DNA from: Homalodisca vitripennis
Lineage: Eukaryota; Arthropoda; Insecta; Hemiptera; Cicadellidae
Reading direction: 5' to 3'
DNA length: 64,000 nucleotides
Assembly: GCF_021130785.1 (NCBI RefSeq)
Contig: NC_060208.1
Location: 51,623,501-51,687,500 of the forward strand
Under the pieces are notes generated by a model. That model saw only the letters and a program-made list of their open reading frames with translations, was not told the DNA's origin and ran no database searches. This document shows, piece after piece, positions 12,434-23,999 of the stretch. Position 1 is the first letter of the stretch, and each line of letters starts with the position of its first letter. Made by a program: the position numbers and the translations under genes.

Positions 12434-12474
<41 letters not shown>

Positions 12475-12527
12475 GTGTGTGTGAGTGCGCGCGCGTGTGT
12501 GTGTGTGCGTGCGTGCGTGTGTGTGTA
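12434..12527. repeat. (TA)n / (TG)n compound microsatellite
   Basis: TA dinucleotides to about 12471, then GT-rich repeats with CG interruptions (gcgcgcg, gtgcgtgcg). Confidence 0.93.
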
Positions 12528-14390
12528 TTAGTGTACTGTTAACAACAATTATTATTATGGAATGATCTAACTATTACTATAAATACCACCGTGGAAGAAT
12601 TAAAATGATTTATTTTATTGCAGATATTATTCAACCGTTGCTGTGAATATGTGAACGTAAAATACTCCATATTTGCATGGAATATTTACAGTGCTACAGG
12701 AATAATGACTAACATGACTCAACGAGCTATTTACTCCGAGAGTCAACTTTGAGGAAAGAAACGAACACAGAGCCTTTGGTAATATTTGAAATGGAATCGC
12801 AAAGCAATTTACTAGACGCAAAGTGTAATGTTTTTGACGGCCGAGATATGTATTGAGATCGGAGTGAGTCTGTTTTGCGATGATGAGGAATACGTATCTG
12901 ATTAGGTATGTAAAAAGTAATATAATTCCTAGACTGAGTACAAAATAAGATTGTGCACTCTACAGTTATACTCAGAACAAAACGAGGGCAGCGAGACTAA
13001 TGGAACGCGAAACAGTCAGATGTTTCTTTTAAGGATTTAACTGAACCGTAATTTTTGCAGTTATGATAGTTTAGATATTTATGTTTCTGTCATGCAACAT
13101 CTACTATTACTTTTAAATTTTACATGAACACTGAAATAATATGTATTTAAAATTTGCTATGTGCTCTGACGAAGAAAGCTACGCTCCTCGATTTAGTTTT
13201 CCTTCCCACTGCCCAAAATACGAGTAGTTCCAGTGCCTTAAACCTACGGTAGTCTGTGTTCCTAGGAATAACGGGAAACTCACTTTTCAAATTTCCCACC
13301 TGAGTTGATTCTTGATACCTAAGATTGTGCAGTAGTATATCTTGGCCACTCACGTAATCTTGGCAGCCTAATATAGGAGTATAACATCCTAGGTCATTAT
13401 AATGTGTTTGTACAGATTTTATGGTTAATATACTATTTATTTGCACGAAATTTTTATGGTGGCATCGTGACGTCATTTGTACTGACAGTGATATGATATC
13501 TCACACTTACCTAGTGTGATGCCAAAACTATAAAATAGTGTGGATTATGGTTTGTGTATTATAATCGCTGAATATTGTGTGAATAAGATGTTTGTATATA
13601 AGCATTATGGCACCCCAGTAAGCGCCATCTTTATTAACGGTGCCGTAAATCCTCATACTGGTCTATCATGGGCGATACAACTTTGATTATTATGGCAATA
13701 CATATTCATTGGGTTATTTACGGTGACGTTAAAGGATTCATATTTACATAAAACTATATCAAATTGACACATTACTACATTGATGGAATTTTATTACAGT
13801 AAATATTACATGTTTTAATCACCGATCAGCAATTATTCGCTCAATACTGAGCGAAACATTTGAAAGTTCGTGAGAAAGTAAGCCAGCTGACTTATAGTAG
13901 CTGAACTCAAGTAAGAAACAATAGATCCTTACTCACTGGGCGGTTTTTACCGCGCGTTAAATACGCCATCACCGTACTATTGTGTTATACATTGAGCGAC
14001 AGTAATCACAGTCGATCATTTCATGGTGAATTTACTGCAGGTGCCATATGCACTCGCAGAATACTTCTCAGGAGATATCCCAGTGTATATTAACAATTAT
14101 ACTAAAACAAAAAAAAACTTAGTTATTTAGTTGTCAGTTACAGTTTTAAAATTTTGCTTTATTTGCATGTGATATGGTCACACTTCAACCACTTGCTCTG
14201 TTATTGTAAACATTATGTTGCGAGTAATACAACAATAAGTTTTAAAATAATTTGTTCTATTTATTTATAAAATAAGTAATGAATGATATGTTAAGCTTAA
14301 TAATAGTATAATTATTAACTACAACCAAATGAAGCAAAGTATCGTGTAAACAATATATTCTGGCAGATACATTGAAGAGCCTCACTTTTC
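12528..14390. other. Intergenic DNA with one unassigned open frame
   Basis: AT-rich. It holds a 109-codon ATG open frame on the minus strand (13147-13476), listed separately. No repeat array or transposon border was found. Confidence 0.5.
13147..13476 (-). CDS. Unassigned 109-codon open frame, doubtful gene
   Basis: Starts at a true ATG (13476) and encodes a basic, low-complexity-free protein with several Cys and His near the N terminus (MTSRCHHKNF). I recognise no domain, signal peptide or membrane segment. No promoter or polyadenylation context is visible and no neighbouring exon supports it. In DNA of this composition a frame this long can arise by chance, so it may be spurious or a fragment of an old element. 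Confidence 0.15.
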   Translation of the reverse strand: MTSRCHHKNFVQINSILTIKSVQTHYNDLGCYTPILGCQDYVSGQDILLHNLRYQESTQVGNLKSEFPVIPRNTDYRRFKALELLVFWAVGRKTKSRSVAFFVRAHSKF

Positions 14391-14394
14391 ACCC

Positions 14395-14925
14395 ATTCAT
14401 CACTAGTTCTCCAACTTTCCGATATCACAGAAAGTTGAAATTTGGCGCACCTATGTCTCATGACTTAGATAGAAAAACTAAAGCATTTTCATAAATATTA
14501 AACATCGGAGGTTGAAATATGGCTGGAACCTGTAGAAGAAATATATTTTGTTATTCAACTTCTCAATGTCATAGGAGGATGTAATTTGACACACACGCGC
14601 CTCATGACTTAAGTACATAATCAAGATAACTTCCTTAAATATCAAATATCCATAGGGAATAACAGTAGTTGCAATCTCTAGAAGAACTGCCATAGTTTGT
14701 ATGGTTTTTGAACTTCTCACTGTTATAAGAAGGTAAAATCTAATACACACGTGTCTTATGCTCTGAACAGATAAACAAAATATTTTTCATAAAGATCAAT
14801 CACCCATATGGACTGAAATCAGGTTCCAACTTAGAAGAACTATATTTTTGTTTAAGACCTCTCGATGGCCTACAACGATAAAATTTGAAGTACACGTGCC
14901 TTGTGTTCTCAAGGGACTACTGGTA
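14395..14925. repeat. Degenerate ~150-bp tandem repeat, about 3.5 copies
   Basis: The block 'acttctc...gtcata..aggaggatgtaatttgacacac' with 'cctcatgactta' recurs at about 14405, 14558, 14710 and 14855 in increasingly diverged form. Each copy is followed by 'ttcataaatat.aa' and a 'gaagaac' motif. The copies have diverged considerably, so the array is old. The open frames at 14478-14750 and 14848-15069 are accidental readings of it. Confidence 0.7.
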
Positions 14926-15720
14926 CCCAAAATCCTTAGACCGAAAGCAGATTACAATGACCAACAGTTGACACTTTTTTACGAAAGTACTTTTCAAGGT
15001 GTATACACTTTCTTCATCGAGATAATGAGAAAATCTACTACGGGGCCTGAAATAACAGACCGGAAGTAGATTAATATGAATGGAAGTAGAGGCCCTGACC
15101 AAACAAGATTTTCCAGACTTATGTATGTGTATATGTTTTCTTGATAACGCCAACAATGCACACGTTACTACGCCACTATCTTAGACCGTATGTAACTTAC
15201 AATGAAGTAGTAATTCTTTGACGAAAGTATATACTTTTCAGACAATTTACTATACATTTTCGTAATCAGAGCTTTGAAAACGATCCTTCCGGCCCATACG
15301 CAGATTCAATTGGCGGAAGCAGCCAATTTGAGATCGAAGTAGATTTTTCAGATCAACGTAACACATTTCCTTAATCCGGAAAACAACATACCCGGAAGTA
15401 TATCGAAATGACCGGAAATAGTAATTTATTGACCAAAGTAGACTTTTTAGACCTATTTTTTATTGGTACAACAAGGCAAACACCTACAATGGCGACGAAA
15501 ATACCTTAGAATGGTACTAGATTGCAATGATCAAAAGTAGACGTATTAATACTGAAGTAGACTTTTCAGACCAACGTATGTATATATTTTCTTGACCGGG
15601 GCACGGGGGAAACTTAGACCGGAACAAGGGCCAGAAGTAGACATTTTATGACTAAAGTAGGCTTTTCAGACAGACAATGTATAAATTTTTTATTGCGGAA
15701 ACTTAACAAACTATATTATT
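14926..15720. repeat. Degenerate repeat rich in 'gaagtagactttt'
   Basis: Variants of 'ccggaagtaga' and 'gaagtagacttttcagac' recur at irregular spacing of tens of bases (e.g. about 15060, 15085, 15335, 15395, 15440, 15555, 15632, 15653). It adjoins the ~150-bp repeat and may be a further decayed part of it. There is no coding signal. Confidence 0.6.
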
Positions 15721-16480
15721 GTGCATGAGTACAATTCATTTGGATCACAGATGCTTCTTCACACGCTAAACCTGAAACAAGAGCCAGTAATAAGTACCAT
15801 AAATATGTCTACTACCGATTCAAAATACTTAGAGGCCTTCATCACATTACATCACTAACCATTTAAAAGATTATTATGATAGACTTAATATTCCTCAAAA
15901 AGCCAAAATATTTCAAGTTTCACTGAAGTTGTTGACGCTATTTATTTAAATATTAAAGAGTGTTTCAAAGAAATTTGTGTATTTCATTAGTACTCATAAA
16001 ATCTGCTTCACTCTCCAACTTCAAGACCCCAAACCTACTTACAAGTGTAGGTTAAACTTTAAGTATGTTATGGCCCTAAATGAAAAAGATTCACAATTTT
16101 TCCAATTGCACCACTTTAAAAAGTTTTTGGTGTACGAAAATATTATACCCTAATTCCAAATGTATTCATATAAAAAAATCTAAAGTTGACGATAGCTTAT
16201 AAACTACTAAACGGGTATTATATTGAGTTACATTTTCTCATAATACATTTTAAAATATTACTTAATACAATTCAGGTTTTCCCCCAAGTTCAATATTTTA
16301 ACATATATTAATATGATGAATATTAAATATTCATATCAAATAATGAATGTCTGGTTGCATTTCAATCCTGGAATATCTCCTCCTGTTTACTGCCACAAAA
16401 ACAGTCGTAACTATTAATTAATAAATTAGTACTTAAATATTATAACTGAAAAAAATATATAAATACCAGGAATCGTACTA
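15721..16480. other. Intergenic DNA, no feature seen
   Basis: AT-rich. It contains only small AT palindromes (e.g. near 16318-16340). Confidence 0.55.
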
Positions 16481-16484
16481 GCAC

Positions 16485-16830
16485 GACAAAATCGCGCCTA
16501 GCTCTACTAGAGCTCGAAACTAAGGAACGCTGGTGCCAACGTAAATCAAGCGACCCAGCGACCTCGAAAAGAAAATAAACTAACTAAAACCTAAATGCGA
16601 ACACTAGTTCGCTCGAAATTGTGCCTAGCTCGACTAGAGCTCGAAACTAAGGGACGCTGGTGCCAACGTACGTCAAGCAACCCAGCGGCCTCGAAACGAA
16701 ACGATAAACTAAGTCAAACTAAATTAAATCACGCCTAGCCCGAAGCTCAGGAACGCTGGTGCCAACGTACGTCAAGCGACCCAGCGGCCTCGAAACGAAA
16801 CGATAAACTAAATAAAAACTAAATTCAAAC
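16485..16830. repeat. Three-copy tandem repeat, unit ~100-127 bp
   Basis: 'ACGCTGGTGCCAACGTA' recurs with starts near 16524, 16651 and 16750, each copy followed by 'cagcg(a/g)cctcgaaa' and 'ataaacta'. The third copy lacks about 28 bp ('tactagagctcg'). The unit is much GC-richer than its surroundings. Confidence 0.85.
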
Positions 16831-17039
16831 TCCTCGTTACTAGTAATAGAATCTAATCCTATTCCTACTGATTTATTTTCTTGCTATACTTTATATCTAA
16901 AATAATATTCTATTAGCAGCCTAAGTACGTAATATCATGTACTTATCGTATCGTTAGTGACTGGGCGAGTGCAGGTAAAAACGTGTTTTGGCAGGTAAAA
17001 TAAGTACCTACTACGGCTAGAACTTACTTGCACCTTATC

Positions 17040-17660
17040 GTGTCGTATGTGGGGGCGGTGACTCCGACTCGACGACTCCGACTGAGACTCCGCCAGAGAG
17101 AGCGAGTCAGCCAGGCACAGCGTACTTACATACTGTAGTACCTGAGTCGTCCGCTGTAAGGCGCTTCAGCCCTTGAAGCGAACTCCGAAGGATTTAGCCT
17201 GAAACTCCGTGTCTTACCCGGTCGAGCCGGACCCCGCCAGCTGACGTCTCCCGCGTTGGTGTTGAGCTACTGGAGTATACTTGTAGGTGGAAGAAATAAA
17301 GATTATAACATGTCATTAAAAACTAAAAATATTCTCCTCTGAAAAAAATGCCTTATTTAAGCCCCCTGTAAAAATGACATGTTACAGTACTCGTACTAGG
17401 AGAGTAGGAGCGGCCAATTGTGTAGATGCACATTTTGTCATGTAGGTATGCCAAAAATCCTGGCTGGCGGTGACAGTAACGCGACAGAGAACCTGGTCAC
17501 GTCCGCTACGGTTAAAACTGCCGCTCGGCATTCCGCCGAGCAATAAGTAACCTTATATTTTTAATTCTTCACACTACAGTAGAGGACGCGAAAGAGTTCG
17601 TTGGCACACGTCAATTGCTGCCTGACACGTCGGTGGCGTGATGCAGCCGACACAGTACAA
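17040..17660. other. GC-rich segment of unknown nature
   Basis: CpG-containing DNA unlike the AT-rich flanks, with short hairpins (cgcttcagcccttgaagcg near 17160, gctcggcattccgccgagc at 17523-17541) and an inverted pair TAACATGTCATT / AATGACATGTTA at 17307-17318 and 17373-17384. No open frame with protein character. It could be promoter-proximal DNA or the end of a retroelement. Confidence 0.4.
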
Positions 17661-18534
17661 CCGTACAACAAAAGTCACACTAACGTAAAGTAGTTAGCTC
17701 TTCAAGTTCTCGTTGGCTGCTTCAAGGTCACATGTCGAATAGGCTCCTTCCTCAACTGCAATATCTGGTGAAGACATCTACTTCACAAAATAATTTTTTT
17801 ATATAAAATTGTATAACTATTTTTAGTTGCCTTGGAACTCGTTCGTATGTTTTGCTTGGTTTTAGGAAGAAGCTATATATTTTGGGGTCTGTAGGCTACA
17901 GGACGGTACAATATATCCAGCAACGTTCTAAAGATATATAGGCCTATCTCAGATATTCGGTGCAATATTGGTTACCATATATGGTAGTTGGATTGCAGGC
18001 ATGTTCAGTATGTATGAATCTATGTATCTTTGGTCTTTCGATACTTCTTTGTATCTGTTTATTTTAGGTTATCGTATTTTTTTGTCTAAATAAATTGCTT
18101 TAAATGTGACTGATTGTATTAAATTTTTAAGAAAAAATAGTACTACGTCTTTTTTATACAAGTATTAATTATTTGGAATTTTAAGGTGTAACATATTTGA
18201 ATTTGGATGTATTTCTCCAATAGAAAATTTTAATTTTTAAACCATTTTTGGTTGTTATTACTGGGCTATTGGAGGACCTACTTACCAGAAAGGAGAGCAA
18301 ACGTATGGACATTTGGCTTTTATATATTTAACAATTTTATCTTAACAGATTTAAATACTTTATATGTGCGTTTGTAAAACTAAACCGCTTAGAATATTTA
18401 TAACAGTGAAACGAAGTTATGAAATTTATCTGTCTAGCGAAAGCCCTAGTCTATACTTGGTCTGAAAACCCAACCCAGCTGGGAATTTATGGAACCTGTG
18501 AGTTCCAACTTATCTCCTAGTCTGTTAGATGCCT

Positions 18535-18857
18535 TCGTTACTCAGATAGAGTATATGCTCCAATCGACGCTGGCTGGGCGACCAGGACCTGTTGACAGCC
18601 CTAACCTCCCCCACGTGCAGAATGCAGCAGCAAGTGGTGGACGCCACAGGTAGACTGCTGGGGTGTGCGCGTGTCCGACGTCGCGACGCCCGCGCCCCAC
18701 CGCCCCGCCGCCGCCCCGTCCACCAGTCGCTGGGAGGAGACAGTACCGCCCGCGTCACGCGTCGTCTTGTAGCCCCGGTTGTCAGTGCTGTGTAGTGTCC
18801 AGTGTCAGTGCTATCCGAGCTCTTGGATAACGCAATCTAAAGGAAAAAAAAAAAACA
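18535..18857 (+). promoter_or_regulatory. Candidate promoter and non-coding first exon
   Basis: A CpG-rich island (especially 18660-18745) is followed by two TCAGTG motifs near 18781 and 18804, which match the insect initiator core TCAGT. After a purine-rich stretch comes CAG|GTGAGA at 18857/18858, a strong 5' splice-site match. Together this looks like a TATA-less promoter with a short untranslated first exon transcribed rightward into a long intron. No downstream coding exon could be identified. The open frames on both strands here reflect GC-rich composition. The call rests only on sequence signals. Confidence 0.35.
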
Positions 18858-18859
18858 GG

Positions 18860-20688
18860 TGAGATAATAATGCCTACCTTGAGCATGCCCGAAATTCCTG
18901 GGGTACTCCACCCTTCGTCCAAACCCTACTGAAGTAATGTTTTGTTAGTGGTGCATACTAATGAAAATAAACCCGGTGCTTTTATTTAGCAAATAAAGAA
19001 TGTACTATTTTTTAAGTTAATGTGTGAAGATAAAAATATGAACACTAGTTACAAGGTTTTAATCACTCCACTTCCGATTCTGTTTCATAAACACTAAACA
19101 ACCCTACTACAGTACCTGCGTTAATTACAAAAATGTGTTTTTAAAATCACCATAATCTTGAAGGTGTACTGTACCAGGATCAATTTTTAAACCCATCTGT
19201 ATTGGTTAAATTGGTTATTAAAATATAATGCACAGACGTCACATTTATATTACAGAACAAACTTAAATTAGTAAAAAACCTACTTGTTACAGGATAAAAA
19301 TATAAAATTTTGGCTTGAAACAAACTAAAAGCCTTTTTTTTACTCGATGTACAAAGGTACGTGACGTACGTATAATAAAATCAAACTACGAATAAGTTAA
19401 AGTACTTACCAAAGTAACTGGTTGTGTTGTGGACTGTAAAATAATGAAATATACTGTATATTCATTTATTTATAATTTATTTTTTTAAGCCTCCAAATGA
19501 CGCTCTAGTGTTCATTTAGTAGAGGAAGAACCCATAGATTACATTGTAATCTATGGAAGAACCCTATTTTTCCAATAGATTTGAAGTAAGAGAGTTGAAT
19601 GATAAATAAAAATCATATACAAAATTTAACAATATGTTATTGTTAAATTATCTATCATATATTTATCTACAATCATTGTATTTATGACATTTCACGCTAA
19701 TAAGCGTACGCATTAAGGACATGGAGGTTTTTATTTTAATAATAAATTATGAGATGTCATGGAGTGTTTGTTATGAGAGTATTTTATTGCGTCCTTTCAA
19801 GAGTAGGGCAATGACTAAAAATAAAACGGGGTAAAGATTTATAAAATATTCGGGCCAGTGCAATTGTAGGTGTATGACAAAAGGCTTTGAAATATCGCTT
19901 ACCTCAGTGTTCATGGAAGTGGACTTAATTTAGTTCGTTTGAAGCAAACAGCAGATGTTTTCAAAGGACAAAGGGCCGGGACAGTGAGCTTTGAAGCGAT
20001 TTGGAGACTTCACAAAAAATGCAAGGGAAATTTTCAAAATGTTCAGCACATTCAGTTCCACACACAGACGCCATTATGACAAGTGTTGCTCAAGTTAGTT
20101 ATTGCATTCTTTAACAATACTTTTCAAGTTTTACTTACTAAAAATATGGGTAATGATTAAAGAAATAGATAGAATTGGAAAAAGAAACTCCTAGTATTGT
20201 TACTAATAATTATATGAAAGTGAATCATACAATGGAATTATTACGTGATCACCGTACAGAAAAATAAAAAAACATTCTTTCGTGAATTAAGAAACTGATA
20301 TACCTCAAAAGCATATAAGCGATTTTAAAATTGTATCTTGATTAACTGACAAGGAATATTTATTAACAGTAGTAAAATACAAAATAAAATTGGTATCATA
20401 ATAAACATTTTTAGTTATCCCTCCAACTATATGACATCATGGTATTTATTTGGTTTCCAGGCTCTACCGATAGTGACATAAAACCATCTTTACAATATTT
20501 CTATGATGTATATAAGTGATGCTAATAATAATTAAGAAGATAATAATAAGTGCCACAAACAATTATCGCGCGGACACTAAGCGACAATGTGTTGTCTAAA
20601 TATAAAAATAATGTTTTTGGAAATATGGGACAACCCTTTCATTTTAAATTACTACAAATAGTGCCTTAATCATTCGTTATCATACTCT
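18860..20688. other. AT-rich DNA (possible intron), palindrome only
   Basis: No coding signal. Contains a perfect palindrome at 19532-19556 (12-bp arms, 1-nt centre) bracketed by 'gaagaaccc' direct repeats. Confidence 0.5.
19532..19556. repeat. 25-bp palindrome with flanking direct repeats
   Basis: CCATAGATTACA-T-TGTAATCTATGG, perfect 12-bp arms. 'gaagaaccc'-type repeats lie on each side, so the palindrome may sit inside a small duplication. Confidence 0.85.
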
Positions 20689-20689
20689 C

Positions 20690-22115
20690 TGGAATTCTTA
20701 TATGTTCCCGAGAAATACTGATTTTCAAAAGTGTTCTTGATCAGACCTCCTGAAATTGTTATATTTGCCTATATATATATATATATATACATATAGAATG
20801 AACCTGAATGTTTTTTTTCAGGTTAAGTGTTAGAGAGGGCTTCTTAGCCCTAACTTCACCTGATAAAATAAAACATCTTTACTTTTACTTTCACTTTTAT
20901 ATAGCTAGATGTATTACTGATCAGGCCTTCTGGAATTCTTAAATATCCTTGATATAGACACCGATAGCCACAGGTATTCCTGAACAGATCTGAAAATGTT
21001 ATATGTTTCTAATGCATACTGATAGCCAGAGGTATTCATTTATTTATTCATCGGACGTTCTGGAACTGTTTAAAGTTTCTAAAAGATATTAATAGTCGGA
21101 GATATTCCTTATAAGACTTCCTGGAACTGTGTTATGTTCCTATCAGCCAGCGATAGGCGCAGGTATTCCTGAACAGATCTAGAATCTTTATATGTTCTAA
21201 CATTTACTGATAGCTGCATACTGAGCAGACATACTGGAACTTTTACATGTATCTTCTAGAGAAACTGATAGCCGCATGTATTCCTGAAGAGGTCTAGAAT
21301 TTTTGTGTTCCTTACTTTTACTGATAACTGCATGTATTCCTGAGCAGACATACTGGAACTGTTACATGTTCCTAATACATACTGATAGCCGCAGGTATTA
21401 CTGATCAGATCTTTTGGAATTGTTATATGTCCAGATATACACTGATAGCCCCATATATTCCTGAACAGGCCTACTGGATGTTTTAGATGTTCCTGATAGA
21501 TACTGATAGCGCATGTATTCCTGAGTAGACATACTAGAACTGTTACATGTATCTTCTAGAATCTAGAGAAACTGATAGCCGCATGTATTCCTGAAGAGGT
21601 CTGGAATTTTTGTGTTCCTTACTTTTACTGATAACTGCATGTATTCCTGAGCAGACATACTGGAACTGTTACATGTTCCTAATACATACTGATAGCCGCA
21701 AGGTATTCCTGAACAGATCTGGAATTGTTAAATGTTCCTTACTTTTACTGATAGAGGCTTGTATTCATAAGCAGGAATACTGGAACTGTTACATTTTCCT
21801 GACAGATATTGATAGCCGCGAGTATTCCTGAATAGATTTGGAATTATTATATATTATTAATTCCTAATATAAACTGATAACCAGAGGTATTCATAATCGG
21901 ACGTTCTGGAATTGTTAAAAGTTCGTATAAAATATTAATAGCCAAACGGTTTCCTTATTAGATCTTCTGGAGTTGTTAGATGTTCCTGATACATACTGAT
22001 AACCGAATGGTATTCTTGATCAGATCTTCTGGAATTGTTATATGTTCATAGCAGGTACTGATAGCCGCAGGTATTCTTGAGCAGACATTTTGGAAGTTCA
22101 TTATGTTTCTTGGTA
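20690..22115. repeat. ~60-bp degenerate minisatellite, about 20 copies
   Basis: The motif 'actgatagccgca.gtattcctga.cagac.t.ctggaactgttacatgttcct' recurs at 55-70 bp spacing (for example near 20963, 21021, 21091, 21152, 21209, 21267, 21322, 21383). A segment of about 150 bp is present twice, near 21247-21399 and 21547-21706, so some multi-unit blocks were duplicated together at about 300 bp. The array is interrupted near 20765-20905 by a (TA)n tract and a SINE tail. The 73-codon open frame at 21610-21831 is a by-product. Confidence 0.88.
20819..20897 (+). repeat. SINE 3'-tail fragment (plus orientation)
   Basis: 'ggttaagtgttagagaggg' then 'cttcttagccctaacttc' and a tail of 'tttac' repeats, closely matching 57171-57246. 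It is preceded by a (TA)n tract at about 20770-20790 and lies within the ~60-bp minisatellite. Confidence 0.78.
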
Positions 22116-22581
22116 ATTTTTATTAATCTCCAATCCTTTACACATATTGTACCTCTAATGGTCCAACAGTCTTTATGTAACATAAATATTCCTGAATCTA
22201 TTATACATTAATACTCCAAGGGATTTTTGTGTGCAGGGAAATACTCCCTGTTTTGTCAACCAAGTTAAATATTTGGTGTGTCATTTGAAAGACCTCATTT
22301 TAAAGGAGTACTTATTGTTATTTTCAAAAAAAATGTTTAACATTAGGGCTCTACGCCACTGGATTTTTAACATTTAACGCTATCGAAATGGGGCAGAATG
22401 AATGTTAAGATTACCATACGGTTGTCAAATTATATGGTAAAGAAAACCATAAAATTTTCATAACCTAACAACAGTAGCAAATAAATATAATTAAATATAT
22501 GTAAAGTTAGCTGACAGATAGGTAAAAATCTCAGTGATTAATGTGTAGTGGCGTTTGAGATCAGGCTTCAAAAAGTAATGT

Positions 22582-22584
<3 letters not shown>
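22116..22584. other. Intergenic DNA, no feature seen
   Basis: AT-rich. One small hairpin, cagggaaatactccctg, near 22234. Confidence 0.5.

Positions 22585-22655
<71 letters not shown>
22585..22655. repeat. (AC)n microsatellite, ~35 units
   Basis: An uninterrupted AC dinucleotide run. It generates the spurious poly(CV) open frame on the minus strand. Confidence 0.97.
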
Positions 22656-22656
<1 letters not shown>

Positions 22657-23040
22657 TTAATCAGTATAAACCAAGGAATCATTTTATCTAATGAAATAAT
22701 TAGGAGTTTATATCCAAAGATTGCCTATGTCCTCTTTTAGAGCAGCATTTTGAGACTGTGGAGACGGAAAGTCATGACGCAAATGATGAAATTCCATAGT
22801 TTTTTTGCATTAAGGATAATATTTTAACATTTCCATTAAAAAACTGAGCATGTACGCACGTAAGGTACTCGGAATTGGATTCTCTGATATTTGGCCATGG
22901 ATAGAAGTGAGTGAAATAGAAAAGGACGGAGTTATATTGCAAACGGTACTAATAGTATTATAGCAGGCGCAACGAACTCGATTTTATTGCAAAGAGCATA
23001 CGAAATGTTGTAATATACAGACATAGTAAAGATAACAGTA

Positions 23041-23808
23041 TACAGGGTGTAAATCAAGTTCTGATACGCCTGGATATTTTTCAAACGGATTGATATATCG
23101 ATGTGCAATCTTCACCATATCACTTAAATTGTCAATTAAAATACTTTTCTTTGAATTTTCGAAGTATTAAAATATTTCTTCTCCCTTTTTCTAGTGGAGG
23201 GGGTAGAAGGGGGTCACTTTAAATTTTAAAATTGCAACCTCTATCTTGTGTGGCCTTTGAAAGGTAAATTCAAAAGAAACAAAAGATATGAACAAAACAT
23301 TTTCTCGATGATCCAAGCAAAAGTTATGAGCAAATAACCCCTTACATTGTAATGCCACCTAGAAAAAGACCTCTTACCAAAACTATTCACACAAAAAACT
23401 TTATATATTACGTAAAGGGATAAGCTGGGCACATTAAAATCTTACTAAAAGATATCACGCATGCATTGCATTGATATGCGCAAGACGTTCGCATTGTCCC
23501 TACAGATTGCTATTATTTTGCGTTATTTTCCCTATAAATTTAGCTAGAAACGGCGTAGAGTCGTTTTCTCAGACTCATTGTGTTTCTGTTGAATATGCCT
23601 TCAAAATAACATGTCATAAGATAGTAGTTGCGATTTGAAACTTTAAAGTTATCACCATCTACCTCCCTTTGAGAAGGGGAGAGAAATATGTTTACGCTCC
23701 AAAAAGTCCAAAAAAAGTATTTTAATAGGTATAGTGAAGATTACACATTGATATCTTTATCCATTTGGAATATTTCCAGGCGTATCAGGACTTTATTTAC
23801 ACTCTGAA
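23041..23808. mobile_element. Non-autonomous DNA transposon with long imperfect inverted repeats
   Basis: The left end TACAGGGTGTAAATCAAG is matched in inverted orientation at the right end (CTTTATTTACACTCTGAA, ending 23808). Similarity continues inward for roughly 150-190 bp per arm (the 'gatacgcctgg', 'ttcacta' and 'ttaaaatact' blocks occur in both arms). TA dinucleotides flank both sides (23039-23040, 23809-23810), as expected for Tc1/mariner-type insertion. The ~400-bp middle has no transposase. The open frame at 23241-23432 is accidental. The arms have diverged, so it is an old copy. Confidence 0.75.
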
Positions 23809-23809
23809 T

Positions 23810-23995
23810 AGTAACTTTTACAACAGATGGTAACAATGACGTAATAAAATCATTGAATACACTAAGAATACTATTTAAACATTCCCATAAATCAAACTTG
23901 ACAAAACACTGTAGATGTGCACGTAAGGCATTCGACACCGGCTCCTAGTTTAATAAGAAGTATAAATATCTTTGTTTATTGTTTTATTTTACGTA
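23810..23995. other. Intergenic DNA
   Basis: No recognisable feature. The open frame at 23741-23938 overlaps the inverted-repeat element. Confidence 0.5.
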
Positions 23996-23999
23996 CTGG

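Noticed and set aside
18592..18795. Arg-rich 67-codon protein in the GC island (and its antisense partner)
   Set aside because: Both strands are open because of GC-rich composition, the frame lacks a good ATG, and a promoter or untranslated exon explains the region better.
22491..22682. Poly(Cys-Val) open frame
   Set aside because: Translation of the (AC)n microsatellite.
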